A stretch of DNA of 64,000 bases from contig CAKZKU010000031.1 in the NCBI GenBank assembly GCA_937124545.1, positions 24,620 through 88,619 of the forward strand. The letters are read 5' to 3'. Made by a program: the position numbers and the translations under genes. Source of the stretch: an uncultured Microbacteriaceae bacterium (GTDB lineage: Bacteria; Actinomycetota; Actinomycetes; Actinomycetales; Microbacteriaceae). The notes under the pieces were generated by a model. It was not told where the DNA came from, ran no database searches, and was given only the letters and a program-made list of their open reading frames with translations. Shown here in pieces: positions 1 to 8,139 of this stretch (positions are counted from its first letter, which is position 1; every line of letters starts with the position of its first letter).

Positions 1-252
1 GACTGCTTGATTTACCACGGCGTCACCCTTGGCGGTAACGCGCAGGTCAGCCGGGACAAAGTGTCGGGGCGTCGCCACCCGGTTTTGTGTAAGGGCGTGC
101 TGGTGGGCGCCGGTGCAACAATCCTTGGACCGGTGACGATTGGGGACGGCGCCAAGGTTGCCGCCATGTCGGTTGTGTTGACAGACGTTCCTGCGGGTGC
201 ACTCGCCGTAGGCATCCCCGCTAAAGTCAAGGGGTCCGCCAAAGCCAAGTAG
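1..252 (+). CDS. cysE: Serine O-acetyltransferase, C-terminal part
   Basis: This is the tail of a left-handed beta-helix acetyltransferase that makes O-acetylserine from serine and acetyl-CoA, the first step of cysteine synthesis. The reading frame is open to the window edge (it reads D-C-L before the first possible TTG start), so the gene begins outside the window. The hexapeptide-repeat pattern and the CysE-typical stretches [32 protein letters not shown] and VGIPAK are present, which separates it from other hexapeptide transferases. plsC follows 6 bp downstream on the same strand. Only the last 83 residues are visible, so the N-terminal helical domain cannot be judged. Confidence 0.93.
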   Translation, partial: DCLIYHGVTLGGNAQVSRDKVSGRRHPVLCKGVLVGAGATILGPVTIGDGAKVAAMSVVLTDVPAGALAVGIPAKVKGSAKAK

Positions 253-258
253 GTCCCC

Positions 259-969
259 ATGTTGAAGCAGGTCAGCAGGTTTGTGCTCACCCCGCTCGCA
301 CGGGGATTGTTCCGGGCAAAAATTGTCGGGCGCAAGAACGTTCCTCGCGAGGGAGCCGTCATCCTTGCCAGCAATCACCTGTCGTTTATCGACAGTGTGA
401 TCATTACGTTATTCGCTCCGCGAAGCGTGAGCTTCCTTGCCAAGGAAAGCTACTTCACCACCCCCGGCGTGAAGGGAACACTCTCGCGATTGTTCTTCAC
501 CTCGATCGGCGCGATCCCGGTGTCGCGAGGTGTCGGACAGGCCGCGCAGAATGCACTGGATTCTGGACTATCTCTCCTGCACGAGGGCGAAGCTTTTGCG
601 GTGTACCCGGAGGGGACACGCTCACGTGACGGCAAACTTTACCGTGGCAAGACAGGGGTGGCCTGGTTGGCTCTGAATGCAGGAGTGCCGGTGGTTCCCG
701 TGGGGTTGAAGGGCACGGACAAAGTTCAACCGGTCGGAACGTCGGGGATTCGACCTGCCAAAGTAAGCATTGAGTTTGGCGAACCGCTCGATCTGTCCCG
801 GCACGGTTCGGCAGACTCGGGCCGTGCTCGCCGGCACGCCACCGACGAGGTGATGGACGCCATCGCGGCGCTCTCAGGTCAGGAACGCGCGGAGGGTTTC
901 AACGAACCTCCCGCGAAGAACCTCGTGGAACGGGTGCGACGCGGCCTGTTCGGTCGAAACCGCCTCTAG
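259..969 (+). CDS. plsC: 1-acyl-sn-glycerol-3-phosphate acyltransferase
   Basis: A 236-residue PlsC-family lysophosphatidate acyltransferase, expected at the inner face of the membrane, adding the second acyl chain in phospholipid synthesis. The catalytic HX4D motif is at H40-D45 (NHLSFID) and the glycerophosphate-binding EGTR motif at residues 118-121 (YPEGTRSRDGK). The length is normal for the family. It lies 6 bp after cysE and is probably co-transcribed with it. Its last 4 bp overlap the end of the convergent thioredoxin gene. The acyl-acceptor preference cannot be read from the sequence, so a related phospholipid acyltransferase role is possible. Confidence 0.93.
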   Translation: MLKQVSRFVLTPLARGLFRAKIVGRKNVPREGAVILASNHLSFIDSVIITLFAPRSVSFLAKESYFTTPGVKGTLSRLFFTSIGAIPVSRGVGQAAQNALDSGLSLLHEGEAFAVYPEGTRSRDGKLYRGKTGVAWLALNAGVPVVPVGLKGTDKVQPVGTSGIRPAKVSIEFGEPLDLSRHGSADSGRARRHATDEVMDAIAALSGQERAEGFNEPPAKNLVERVRRGLFGRNRL

Positions 970-1343
970 TTTTTCTCGGCCTCTTTTTGCGCTTCGGCCA
1001 CCTGTTTGCGGACATCCTCCATGTCGAGGCCTTTCACCGCGGTAATTACTTCCTCGAGCGACGAGGCGGGAAGTGCGCCGGGCTGGGAGAAGACCAAGAT
1101 GCCGTCACGGAAGGCCATCAGTGTGGGGATGGATCGAATGTTCGCGGCTTGCGAGAGAGCTTGCTCCGCTTCAGTGTCGACTTTGCCAAACGTGACGTCG
1201 GGGTGCTGGTTGCTGGCTTCCTCATAAACCGGGCCGAACGCTTTACAGGGACCGCACCATTCCGCCCAAAAATCCACCAGGGTAATTCCGTCCGAGGTAA
1301 CGGTGTCTTCGAAGACGTCGTGGGTTAAATCGATCGTGGGCAT
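966..1343 (-). CDS. trxA: Thioredoxin
   Basis: A 125-residue cytoplasmic thioredoxin. The redox motif WCGPC has its cysteines at 30 and 33, the preceding segment is DFWAEWC, and the cis-proline is at residue 73 (SIPT). A charged tail of about 25 residues (VRKQVAEAQKEAEKN) extends past the fold. The ATG is preceded by AAAGGA at good spacing. Upstream, a TATACT -10 box (1371-1366) is overlapped by the 16-bp palindrome at 1369-1384, so the gene is probably repressed by a CsoR/CstR-type regulator. This suggests a specialised stress or sulfur thioredoxin rather than the housekeeping one. Family assignment is firm; the special role is inference. Confidence 0.95.
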   Translation of the reverse strand: MPTIDLTHDVFEDTVTSDGITLVDFWAEWCGPCKAFGPVYEEASNQHPDVTFGKVDTEAEQALSQAANIRSIPTLMAFRDGILVFSQPGALPASSLEEVITAVKGLDMEDVRKQVAEAQKEAEKN

Positions 1344-1368
1344 ACGGTGTCCTTTCGTTACTTTCAGT

Positions 1369-1384
1369 ATACCCCATGGGGTAT
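1369..1384. promoter_or_regulatory. CsoR/CstR-type palindromic operator of the thioredoxin gene
   Basis: A perfect 16-bp palindrome, ATACCCCATGGGGTAT, overlaps the presumed -10 box TATACT (1371-1366, minus strand) of the thioredoxin gene. The form ATACCCC-NN-GGGGTAT matches the general shape of operators of the CsoR/CstR family (copper or persulfide sensors). The same half-sites recur at 52330-52345. The regulator itself is not in the window. Confidence 0.65.
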
Positions 1385-1555
1385 TTGGGGTGTACGCGCT
1401 CCATTACGAAACGGCAGCGTTCTGAAGGTTTAGTAGGTAGCGCACAAAACCTGGCGTCAGCGGCGGGCAACCATCGTGGTCACCGACGATGGGCTGCGCG
1501 CGCCATGCTGAGTGAATTATTCTTCAGCTAGACCATCCGTCGAAGGAGAACCGGC

Positions 1556-3571
1556 ATGAGCACTCAGCTCGAGAGCCCCGCAATCGCCTCTGAGCACGTC
1601 GAGGCACACGACCTAACAGTGGACGTAGCGCAGCTGGGCGCTCAGGTCCTGGGCCAGTGGGCCGACATCCGGTCTGCTGCCAGAAAGCTGTGTGAAGACC
1701 CGGCGCTCTGGAAGATCGAGGGCCAGCCCATGGCTGAGCACCGCGAAAGGGTTTTGAGTCAGCTGGGCGTGCTCGTTGACGCAGGGGGCGTGTTGTTATC
1801 GTTCCCCGAATCGGTAGGCGGCAAGAACAACCCCGGCGGCAATATCGCCAACTTTGAGCAACTCGTGCTGGCTGACCCGTCCTTGCAAATTAAGTCGGGA
1901 GTCCAGTGGGGCCTCTTCGGCGCAGCGGTCACACACCTTGGCACTGACAAACACCACAAGCAGTGGTTGCCGGGCATCATGTCTCTGGAGACACCGGGCT
2001 GCTTCGCGATGACCGAAACTGGTCACGGTTCGGACGTTGCCTCGATCGCCACCACGGCTACCTACGACCAGGAGAGCGGTGACTTCATCCTTCACACCCC
2101 GCATCGCGGAGCATGGAAGGACTACATCGGTAACGCTGCGCTCCACGGCAAAGCTGCCGTGGTCTTTGCACAGCTCATCGTGGCGGGAGAAAACCACGGC
2201 GTTCACGCCCTCTACGTTCCGCTGCGCGATGACAACGGTTTCTTGGAGGGAATTGGCGGGGAAGATGACGGTCCCAAAGGTGGATTAAACGGTATTGACA
2301 ACGGGCGCCTGCACTTCACCCACGTGCGCGTGCCCCGCGAAAACCTATTAGATCGCTACGGCAGTGTGGACGAGTCCGGGGTGTACTCCTCGCCGATCGA
2401 GAGTCGCGGGCGCCGATTCTTCACAATGCTCGGCACCCTCGTTCAAGGTCGTGTTTCGTTGGTTGGGGCGAGCGTCGTGGCTTCCCAGCTCGCGTCCACA
2501 GTGGCCATTCGATACGGGTTGGTGCGCCGTCAGTTCCCGATTCCTGGCTCAGACGAGGAGCAGGTGTTGATGGACTACCAGACCCACCAGCGACGCCTGG
2601 TTCCTCACCTTGCCAACACCTACGCGATGGGCTTCGCCCAAGACGAGCTTTTGGAGTTGTTCCACGATGTCTTCATCGGGAATAAAGATTCCGAAGAAGA
2701 ACGCCAAGACCTCGAAACCCTCGCTGCCGCGCTCAAGCCCTATGCCACCTGGTCGGCACTGGATAATCTGCAGGCCGGTCGAGAAGCGTGTGGTGGGCAA
2801 GGTTTCCTCTCCGAAAACCGCTTGGCCAGCCTCCGGGCTGATTTGGATGTGTACGCAACTTTTGAAGGTGACAACACTGTTCTGTTGCAGCTGGTGGCGA
2901 AGCGTCTGCTTGGCGATTACGCCAAAGCATTCAAAGCAGGAGGGCTTGGCAGCATGGCCAGCTATGTGGCCGATCATGTGGGTGAGGCCACCATCAACCG
3001 CTCGGGGCTGCGCCGGTTAGCCCAGCGAGTTGCCGACTTTGGTTCCACCGCCCGCTCGATTGGGTATGTCCGATCGACCGCCTCACAACGACAATTGCTG
3101 ACCGACCGGGTGGAAACCATGGTGGGTGCGTTAGCCGATGAGCTGCGCCCTGCGTCGAAAATGGAGCCAGCTGAAGCTGCAGCGTTGATGAATAAACACC
3201 AAAGTGCGCTGATTGACGCGGCGTGGGCCCACGCGGAACTCGTCGTGTGGGAGGCCTTTACCCGCGCTGTTGTGGCGATGCCGGAAGGCGATACAAAGCA
3301 GGTCATGCGCTGGCTTCGAGACCTTCACGGGTTCATGCTGATCGAGCGCCACCGCGATTGGTACCTGATGAACGGTCGACTCAGCGTTCACCGAGCAGAA
3401 GCAATCACCGATTACATCAACAACCGTTTGTTGCCGCGTCTGCGTCCGCACCTGGGCGACCTGGTTTCCGGGCTGGGGCTGAGTGACGCCCACGTTCGCG
3501 CCCCCATTGTTCTGGGTGAAGAACACGAACGGCAAGAGCAGGCCCGAGCGCACGAATCAACCCTCGGCTAA
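1556..3571 (+). CDS. Acyl-CoA oxidase / acyl-CoA dehydrogenase family
   Basis: A 671-residue flavoenzyme of the acyl-CoA oxidase branch, which introduces the trans-2 double bond into acyl-CoA in fatty acid beta-oxidation. The flavin-side motif TETGHGSD is near residue 152 and REACGGQGF near residue 410, followed by the ACOX-type helical C-terminal domain. The length (about 670) fits ACOX-type enzymes and is much longer than a typical 380-residue dehydrogenase. The ATG is preceded by AAGGAG at good spacing. No other beta-oxidation gene is nearby. Whether it passes electrons to oxygen or to ETF cannot be decided from the sequence. Confidence 0.85.
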   Translation: MSTQLESPAIASEHVEAHDLTVDVAQLGAQVLGQWADIRSAARKLCEDPALWKIEGQPMAEHRERVLSQLGVLVDAGGVLLSFPESVGGKNNPGGNIANFEQLVLADPSLQIKSGVQWGLFGAAVTHLGTDKHHKQWLPGIMSLETPGCFAMTETGHGSDVASIATTATYDQESGDFILHTPHRGAWKDYIGNAALHGKAAVVFAQLIVAGENHGVHALYVPLRDDNGFLEGIGGEDDGPKGGLNGIDNGRLHFTHVRVPRENLLDRYGSVDESGVYSSPIESRGRRFFTMLGTLVQGRVSLVGASVVASQLASTVAIRYGLVRRQFPIPGSDEEQVLMDYQTHQRRLVPHLANTYAMGFAQDELLELFHDVFIGNKDSEEERQDLETLAAALKPYATWSALDNLQAGREACGGQGFLSENRLASLRADLDVYATFEGDNTVLLQLVAKRLLGDYAKAFKAGGLGSMASYVADHVGEATINRSGLRRLAQRVADFGSTARSIGYVRSTASQRQLLTDRVETMVGALADELRPASKMEPAEAAALMNKHQSALIDAAWAHAELVVWEAFTRAVVAMPEGDTKQVMRWLRDLHGFMLIERHRDWYLMNGRLSVHRAEAITDYINNRLLPRLRPHLGDLVSGLGLSDAHVRAPIVLGEEHERQEQARAHESTLG

Positions 3572-3578
3572 GACAGCG

Positions 3579-4043
3579 ATGAAACCCTCGATCGCCTGGG
3601 CGCTGGTTGGCATGCAGTTTGGTGCGATCGCTGCTCTGGTGGTGTTTCCCGCAGGAACCTGGTGGGACCGAGGCGTCACCTCCGGCACGGTAGCGGCAAT
3701 TTTGCTGGCCGCGGGTCTTGTGTTGGTGGCGCTCTCCGGTCAGCGGCTGGGGCGCTCGCTGACACCGTCACCAATTCCGCGCGAGGACGCAACACTGGTG
3801 ACCACCGGGGTGTATTCGCGCGTTCGCCATCCGATTTACACCGGATTGTTGGTAGCGGCAGCCGGCGGTGTGGTGTGGGGCGCATCTCTTGCTCACCTCG
3901 TTGCCTGGTTGTTCCTCTTTGCTGTTTTGTCGGCAAAAGTTGCGGGCGAAGAGAGCTTGTTGCGCGAGAAGTTTGAGGATTATGGCTCGTACGTTTCGCG
4001 AACCGGACGTTTCTTCCCGAAGTTTCCCGCGCAGACCCGCTAA
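3579..4043 (+). CDS. Isoprenylcysteine carboxyl methyltransferase-like membrane protein
   Basis: A 154-residue integral membrane protein with about four hydrophobic segments and the ICMT/PEMT-type motif RHPIYTG near residue 86. The family includes SAM-dependent methyltransferases that act at the membrane; the bacterial substrate is unknown. The ATG at 3579 lies 7 bp after the acyl-CoA oxidase stop and begins directly with a hydrophobic segment. A longer frame from 3483 would overlap the previous gene by 89 bp and begin with a non-hydrophobic, low-complexity stretch, so I prefer 3579. Confidence 0.75.
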   Translation: MKPSIAWALVGMQFGAIAALVVFPAGTWWDRGVTSGTVAAILLAAGLVLVALSGQRLGRSLTPSPIPREDATLVTTGVYSRVRHPIYTGLLVAAAGGVVWGASLAHLVAWLFLFAVLSAKVAGEESLLREKFEDYGSYVSRTGRFFPKFPAQTR

Positions 4044-4175
4044 CAGCAATCGGCCGAACAAGACGGCCCCGGAGGTTGGCGTTCTCTCAGCCAAAACACC
4101 CGGCTCTGCTAGTGTTGCGATGCTTATCCTCCGCGTCTTGGCAGAGGACACCACACATATTTTGAAGGCGAAGTC

Positions 4176-5345
4176 ATGATTGTTGGAGTGCTGAAAGAGC
4201 CGATTGCTGGCGAAAACAGAGTGGCCGCAACACCGGAATCGGTGAAGCAACTTGTGGGCGAAGGCCTCAAGGTCACGGTCCAAAAGGGAGCTGGCGTTGC
4301 TGCCGGTTATCCCGATGACGCGTACAAGGATGCGGGCGCAACAATCGCTGCGACTGTGGACCCGGCGAAACTCGATGTCCTTGCTCACGTCCGCCCTTTG
4401 GCCCCGGCAACCATCAAGAAGTTGAAAAAGGGCGCTATCACGATGGGGCTTGCCTCCCCCGCTTCAGAGACGGCTGCCGTCAAAGCACTGAAGGCTCAAA
4501 AAGTTACGTCCTTCGCGCTGGAGCTCGTTCCCCGAATTTCTCGTGCCCAGTCGATGGACGCTCTCACCTCCCAAGCACTGGTGGCCGGTTACCGCTGTGT
4601 CATGGAGGCGGCAATTCGCTTGCCCCGATTCTTCCCTCTCTACATGACTGCGGCAGGCACAGTCCCGCCCGCTACAGTCCTCGTCCTCGGTGCCGGTGTC
4701 GCAGGGCTTCAAGCCATTGCCACTGCCAAGCGTTTGGGCGCGAAAGTCAACGCTTACGACGTTCGTTCCGCATCCGCTGATGAAGTTCGTTCGATGGGAG
4801 GAACATTCATCGAGCTGGATCTGGATGTGGCCGCTGATGGGGCGGGTGGATACGCCAAAGAGTTGGCTGCAGACCGTGTGAAGCGTCAGCAAGAGCTCCT
4901 CACCCCGTATGTCACAGCGGCGGATGTCATCATCACCACCGCTGCCATTCCTGGTCGTCCTGCTCCGCGTCTCATTACCGCGAAGATGATGAAAGACATG
5001 AAGCCCGGGTCGGTGGTCATCGACCTCGCCGCGGAAACTGGCGGAAACGTTGAGGGCTCGAAGCCCGGTTCCGATGTCTCGGTCACCGTGGGCAAGTCCG
5101 GCGGGAAGGTCACCTTGGTGGGAATGAAAGATGTCCCCTCAGCCATGGCTTTCGATGCATCGCGGTTGTATGCAAAAAACGTGTCCAACCTGCTGACTCT
5201 GATGACGAAAGACAAAAAGGTTTCTCCTGATTTTGAGGACGAAGTTGTCGCCGGTGCGTGTCTGACCCACGACGGGGAGGTTCGTCACGAGCCGACCGCC
5301 GAGGCGTTGGCCAAACCCGCAACCACAAAGAAAGGCACAAAGTAA
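4176..5345 (+). CDS. pntAA: NAD(P) transhydrogenase alpha subunit, NAD(H)-binding part
   Basis: The 389-residue soluble dI domain of proton-translocating transhydrogenase, related to alanine dehydrogenase. It carries hydride from NADH to NADP+ with PntB, driven by the proton gradient, and supplies NADPH. The N-terminus MIVGVLKEPIAGENRVA is typical, and the Rossmann motif GAGVAGLQA sits at about residues 171-179. The alpha subunit is split in two, as usual in actinobacteria. The ATG is preceded by GAAGG. The stop overlaps the pntAB start by one base (TAATG), indicating translational coupling. The 132 bp upstream contain no other gene. Confidence 0.96.
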   Translation: MIVGVLKEPIAGENRVAATPESVKQLVGEGLKVTVQKGAGVAAGYPDDAYKDAGATIAATVDPAKLDVLAHVRPLAPATIKKLKKGAITMGLASPASETAAVKALKAQKVTSFALELVPRISRAQSMDALTSQALVAGYRCVMEAAIRLPRFFPLYMTAAGTVPPATVLVLGAGVAGLQAIATAKRLGAKVNAYDVRSASADEVRSMGGTFIELDLDVAADGAGGYAKELAADRVKRQQELLTPYVTAADVIITTAAIPGRPAPRLITAKMMKDMKPGSVVIDLAAETGGNVEGSKPGSDVSVTVGKSGGKVTLVGMKDVPSAMAFDASRLYAKNVSNLLTLMTKDKKVSPDFEDEVVAGACLTHDGEVRHEPTAEALAKPATTKKGTK

Positions 5346-5650
5346 TGGAATCCATTGAGCTGTTGACCTACTTTGTCCTGGCGGTGTTCGTCGGGTTCGA
5401 AGTGGTCTCAAAAGTGTCGAGCACGCTGCACACCCCTCTGATGTCCGGCGCAAACGCCATTCACGGCATCATCCTGGTCGGTGCAGTTGTGGTGGCGGGT
5501 CACGCTGACTCCACCTGGAAGCTCATCCTGGCCTTGCTGGCGGTGCTTCTCGCCACGGTCAACCTGGTGGGTGGCTTTGTGGTGACAGACCGGATGTTGG
5601 AAATGTTCGGTGGCAATAAGAAGAAGAGCTCGGAAGGGGCTGCCTCATGA
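5345..5650 (+). CDS. pntAB: NAD(P) transhydrogenase alpha subunit, membrane part
   Basis: A 101-residue membrane protein with about three transmembrane segments, forming half of the proton-translocating dII domain of transhydrogenase. It sits between pntAA and pntB with one- and four-base overlaps, which fixes its start at the ATG at 5345. The C-terminus is short and charged (GGNKKKSSEG). Its identity rests on position and on the PntAB-like stretch HTPLMSGANAIHGIILVGA. Confidence 0.95.
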   Translation: MESIELLTYFVLAVFVGFEVVSKVSSTLHTPLMSGANAIHGIILVGAVVVAGHADSTWKLILALLAVLLATVNLVGGFVVTDRMLEMFGGNKKKSSEGAAS

Positions 5651-7020
5651 GTATCCTCACCCAAGAAGTCGAAGCACTTCTTTATCTGTTTGCCGCAGTC
5701 TGCTTCATCCTGGCGTTGCGCGGCCTCTCGTCGCCGAAGTCTGCGCGTCGGGGAAACCTTCTCGGTGCTCTCGGAGCGCTGGTTGGTGTTGTCACGGTCT
5801 TCCTGGCTGAGGAACTCAGCAACGTTGCCTGGATCCTCATCGTTATTGCCGTAGGTTCAATCATTTCTGTTCCTGCTTCGCGCATGGTCCAGATGACTCA
5901 AATGCCCCAACTTGTAGCACTGTTCAACGGTGTGGGTGGTGGAGCAGCGGCGGTTGTGGCGTTCCTCGAGCTGAGTGCGGCTGACACACTGGGCTTCCTC
6001 ATCGCTGTGGCCTTCACCATTTTCGTGGGAAGCGTCTCGTTCTCTGGTTCGGTGATCACCTTCGCCAAGCTGCAGGAGTTGATGACCACTCGCCCCGTGA
6101 TGTTCAAGGGCCAGCCCGCGGTAATGGTGGTGCTGACCCTGGTGTCCCTGGTGGGTGCCGTGTGGTTGGTGCTGGATGGCAGCTTCCTCTTGGGCACGGC
6201 CCTCATGGCCGTCGGTCTGATCATGGGTGTTCTGGTTGTTCTCCCCGTTGGTGGAGCCGATGTTCCCATCGTCATTTCGCTGCTGAACGCTATGACCGGT
6301 CTCGCCGTGGCGGCCTCCGGTCTGGTCCTTGGCAACACCCTGTTGCTGGTGGCGGGAACGCTGGTGGGTGCTTCGGGAACACTGTTGACCAGGGCTATGG
6401 CCAGCGCCATGGGCCGAAGCGTCAGCAACACGATCTTCGGCGCCTTCAAGGGTGGTTCCACCGCCGGCTCGACCGAGGTTTCTGATCGCCCGGTGAAGTC
6501 CGGTTCTGCGGAAGACGTTGCGATTCTCCTCGGCTACGCACAGCGTGTCATTGTTGTTCCTGGTTACGGCCTCGCCGTTGCTCAGGCTCAGCACACCATG
6601 TATGAATTGGCTAAGGCTCTCGAGGACAAGGGCATCGACGTGGTGTTTGGTATTCACCCGGTGGCCGGTCGTATGCCCGGGCACATGAACGTTTTGCTCG
6701 CAGAAGCGAATGTTCCCTACGAGGTTCTCCAGGAAATGGACGAAGTGAACCCCCAGTTCAAGACGGCTGATGTCTGTCTCGTGGTGGGCGCGAACGACGT
6801 GGTCAACCCAGCGGCAAAGACCACCGCGGGATCGCCGATTTATGGCATGCCCATCTTGGATGCGGGTGAAGCAAAGCAGGTTGTGTTCTTGAAGCGCTCG
6901 ATGCGTCCAGGATTCGCGGGTATCGAAAATGACCTGCTCTACGAACCCAACACCACATTGCTTTTCGGTGACGCTAAGGACAGCCTGTCGAAGGTGCTCG
7001 GCGCCGTCAAAGCCCTGTAG
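5647..7020 (+). CDS. pntB: NAD(P) transhydrogenase beta subunit
   Basis: A 457-residue protein with an N-terminal multi-helix dII membrane domain (about residues 1-260) and a C-terminal soluble NADP(H)-binding dIII domain, where VPGYGLAVAQAQH is the characteristic nucleotide-binding loop, followed by GIHPVAGRMPGHMNVLLAEA. It completes the PntAA-PntAB-PntB complex in the cytoplasmic membrane. It overlaps pntAB by 4 bp (ATGA). The next gene starts 11 bp later behind AGGAAGAG, so it may belong to the same transcript. Confidence 0.97.
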   Translation: MSILTQEVEALLYLFAAVCFILALRGLSSPKSARRGNLLGALGALVGVVTVFLAEELSNVAWILIVIAVGSIISVPASRMVQMTQMPQLVALFNGVGGGAAAVVAFLELSAADTLGFLIAVAFTIFVGSVSFSGSVITFAKLQELMTTRPVMFKGQPAVMVVLTLVSLVGAVWLVLDGSFLLGTALMAVGLIMGVLVVLPVGGADVPIVISLLNAMTGLAVAASGLVLGNTLLLVAGTLVGASGTLLTRAMASAMGRSVSNTIFGAFKGGSTAGSTEVSDRPVKSGSAEDVAILLGYAQRVIVVPGYGLAVAQAQHTMYELAKALEDKGIDVVFGIHPVAGRMPGHMNVLLAEANVPYEVLQEMDEVNPQFKTADVCLVVGANDVVNPAAKTTAGSPIYGMPILDAGEAKQVVFLKRSMRPGFAGIENDLLYEPNTTLLFGDAKDSLSKVLGAVKAL

Positions 7021-7031
7021 GAAGAGCCACC

Positions 7032-7328
7032 ATGGCACTGTTCGCGGTGATCTATCGCTATAGCGATGACACCGCGAGCCTTGATGAGCACCGCCCGGCC
7101 CACCGCGAGTACATTCGCTCGCGGGTGGGCAACGGTGTCGTGGCTAGCGGACCAATGACAACCTCCGAAGGGCCCGGCGCACTGATTGTGTGCACCGGGG
7201 AAGACGAGGCTGAGGTGCGTTCCATGCTGGATGCGGACCCTTTCTGGGGGCGAGGGCTCATTACTGCTCGAGAGATCGCTCCGTGGAACTTGGTGATGGG
7301 CTCCATCGGACTGGAGAAAGACGATTAG
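7032..7328 (+). CDS. YciI family protein
   Basis: A 98-residue YCII-related protein of ferredoxin-like alpha-beta fold; MALFAVIYRY at the start and a conserved HRPAHREY segment are typical. The family's reaction is mostly unknown, though some members act as small dehydrochlorinases or decarboxylases. It is preceded by AGGAAGAG and lies 11 bp after pntB. Its TAG stop shares bases with the apparent ATT start of the following dehydrogenase, and its last codons supply that gene's GGAG ribosome binding site. Confidence 0.85.
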   Translation: MALFAVIYRYSDDTASLDEHRPAHREYIRSRVGNGVVASGPMTTSEGPGALIVCTGEDEAEVRSMLDADPFWGRGLITAREIAPWNLVMGSIGLEKDD

Positions 7329-8106
7329 CACCCCTGCGGGCCGCGCGATTGTTACGGGGGCAAGTTCAGGAATCGGCGCTGCCTGCGTGAAAGCTTTGCG
7401 GGCCGCATCGTGGGAGGTGGTTGCTGTTGCACGCCGGGCCGATCGACTGGACGCTGTGGCGGCCGAAACCGGGTGTGACACCTTTGTCGCCGATGTGACA
7501 CAGCAGGCTGACGTCGAAGCTTTGGTCTCCTACACGGAAACCCTCGGAGCGGTGGACGCGCTGATCAATGTCGCGGGCGGTGCACTGGGGGTGGACTTTG
7601 TCGCGGAAGCTGACTCTGATGACTGGTCGACCATGATGGAGCTGAACGTGGTGAGCGTTCAGCGCATGGTCAAGGCATTTCTCCCCGCTTTGCGTGCGGC
7701 TAGTTCCACACGGGGCGTGGCAGACATCGTGACAATTTCCTCAACGGCAGCCTTCATCAGTTATGAGGGGGGCGGCGGCTACAACGCGGCGAAAGCCGGT
7801 GTGCATGCGGCCCTCGGTGCGTTGCGCCTGGAGCTCGCCGGAGAGCCGATCCGGGTGGTCGAGGTTGCGCCGGGAATGGTGAAGACCGAGGAGTTCGCGC
7901 TGAACCGACTGGGGGGTGACGCCCAGAAAGCGGAGGCTTTGTACGAGGGAGTTGAGGCTCCTCTCACCGCTGAGAATGTTGCTGACGTTGTGGCCTACGC
8001 CCTGCACAGCCCTCCCCACGTGAACCTTGATGTGATTCAGATGAAGCCGGTTGCGCAGGCCGCACAATACAAGCTCCACCGCGGCCCGCTTGCTCCGAAA
8101 CTCTGA
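7324..8106 (+). CDS. Short-chain dehydrogenase/reductase with apparent ATT start
   Basis: A 260-residue classical SDR. The nucleotide motif TGASSGIG (about residues 11-18), NVAGG, the catalytic Ser (VTISST), YNAAK and a final segment after PGMVKTEE are all present. The TGxxxGIG motif lies upstream of every ATG, GTG or TTG available in frame; an in-frame stop at 7294 closes the frame. The only sensible start is ATT at 7324, 7 nt after GGAG (7313-7316) and overlapping the YciI stop (ATTAG). The first usual start codon (GTG 7387) would remove the cofactor motif. The substrate is unknown. A sequence error near 7324 is the main alternative. Confidence 0.82.
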   Translation: MSTPAGRAIVTGASSGIGAACVKALRAASWEVVAVARRADRLDAVAAETGCDTFVADVTQQADVEALVSYTETLGAVDALINVAGGALGVDFVAEADSDDWSTMMELNVVSVQRMVKAFLPALRAASSTRGVADIVTISSTAAFISYEGGGGYNAAKAGVHAALGALRLELAGEPIRVVEVAPGMVKTEEFALNRLGGDAQKAEALYEGVEAPLTAENVADVVAYALHSPPHVNLDVIQMKPVAQAAQYKLHRGPLAPKL

Positions 8107-8139
8107 GGGCCTCCCATCGCCGAGCGCTAGAGTTGGCAA

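Noticed and set aside
5857..7038. A 393-codon minus-strand open frame opposite pntB
   Set aside because: It is rich in His, Gln, Arg and Glu without any domain, typical of the antisense shadow of a GC-rich membrane protein gene.
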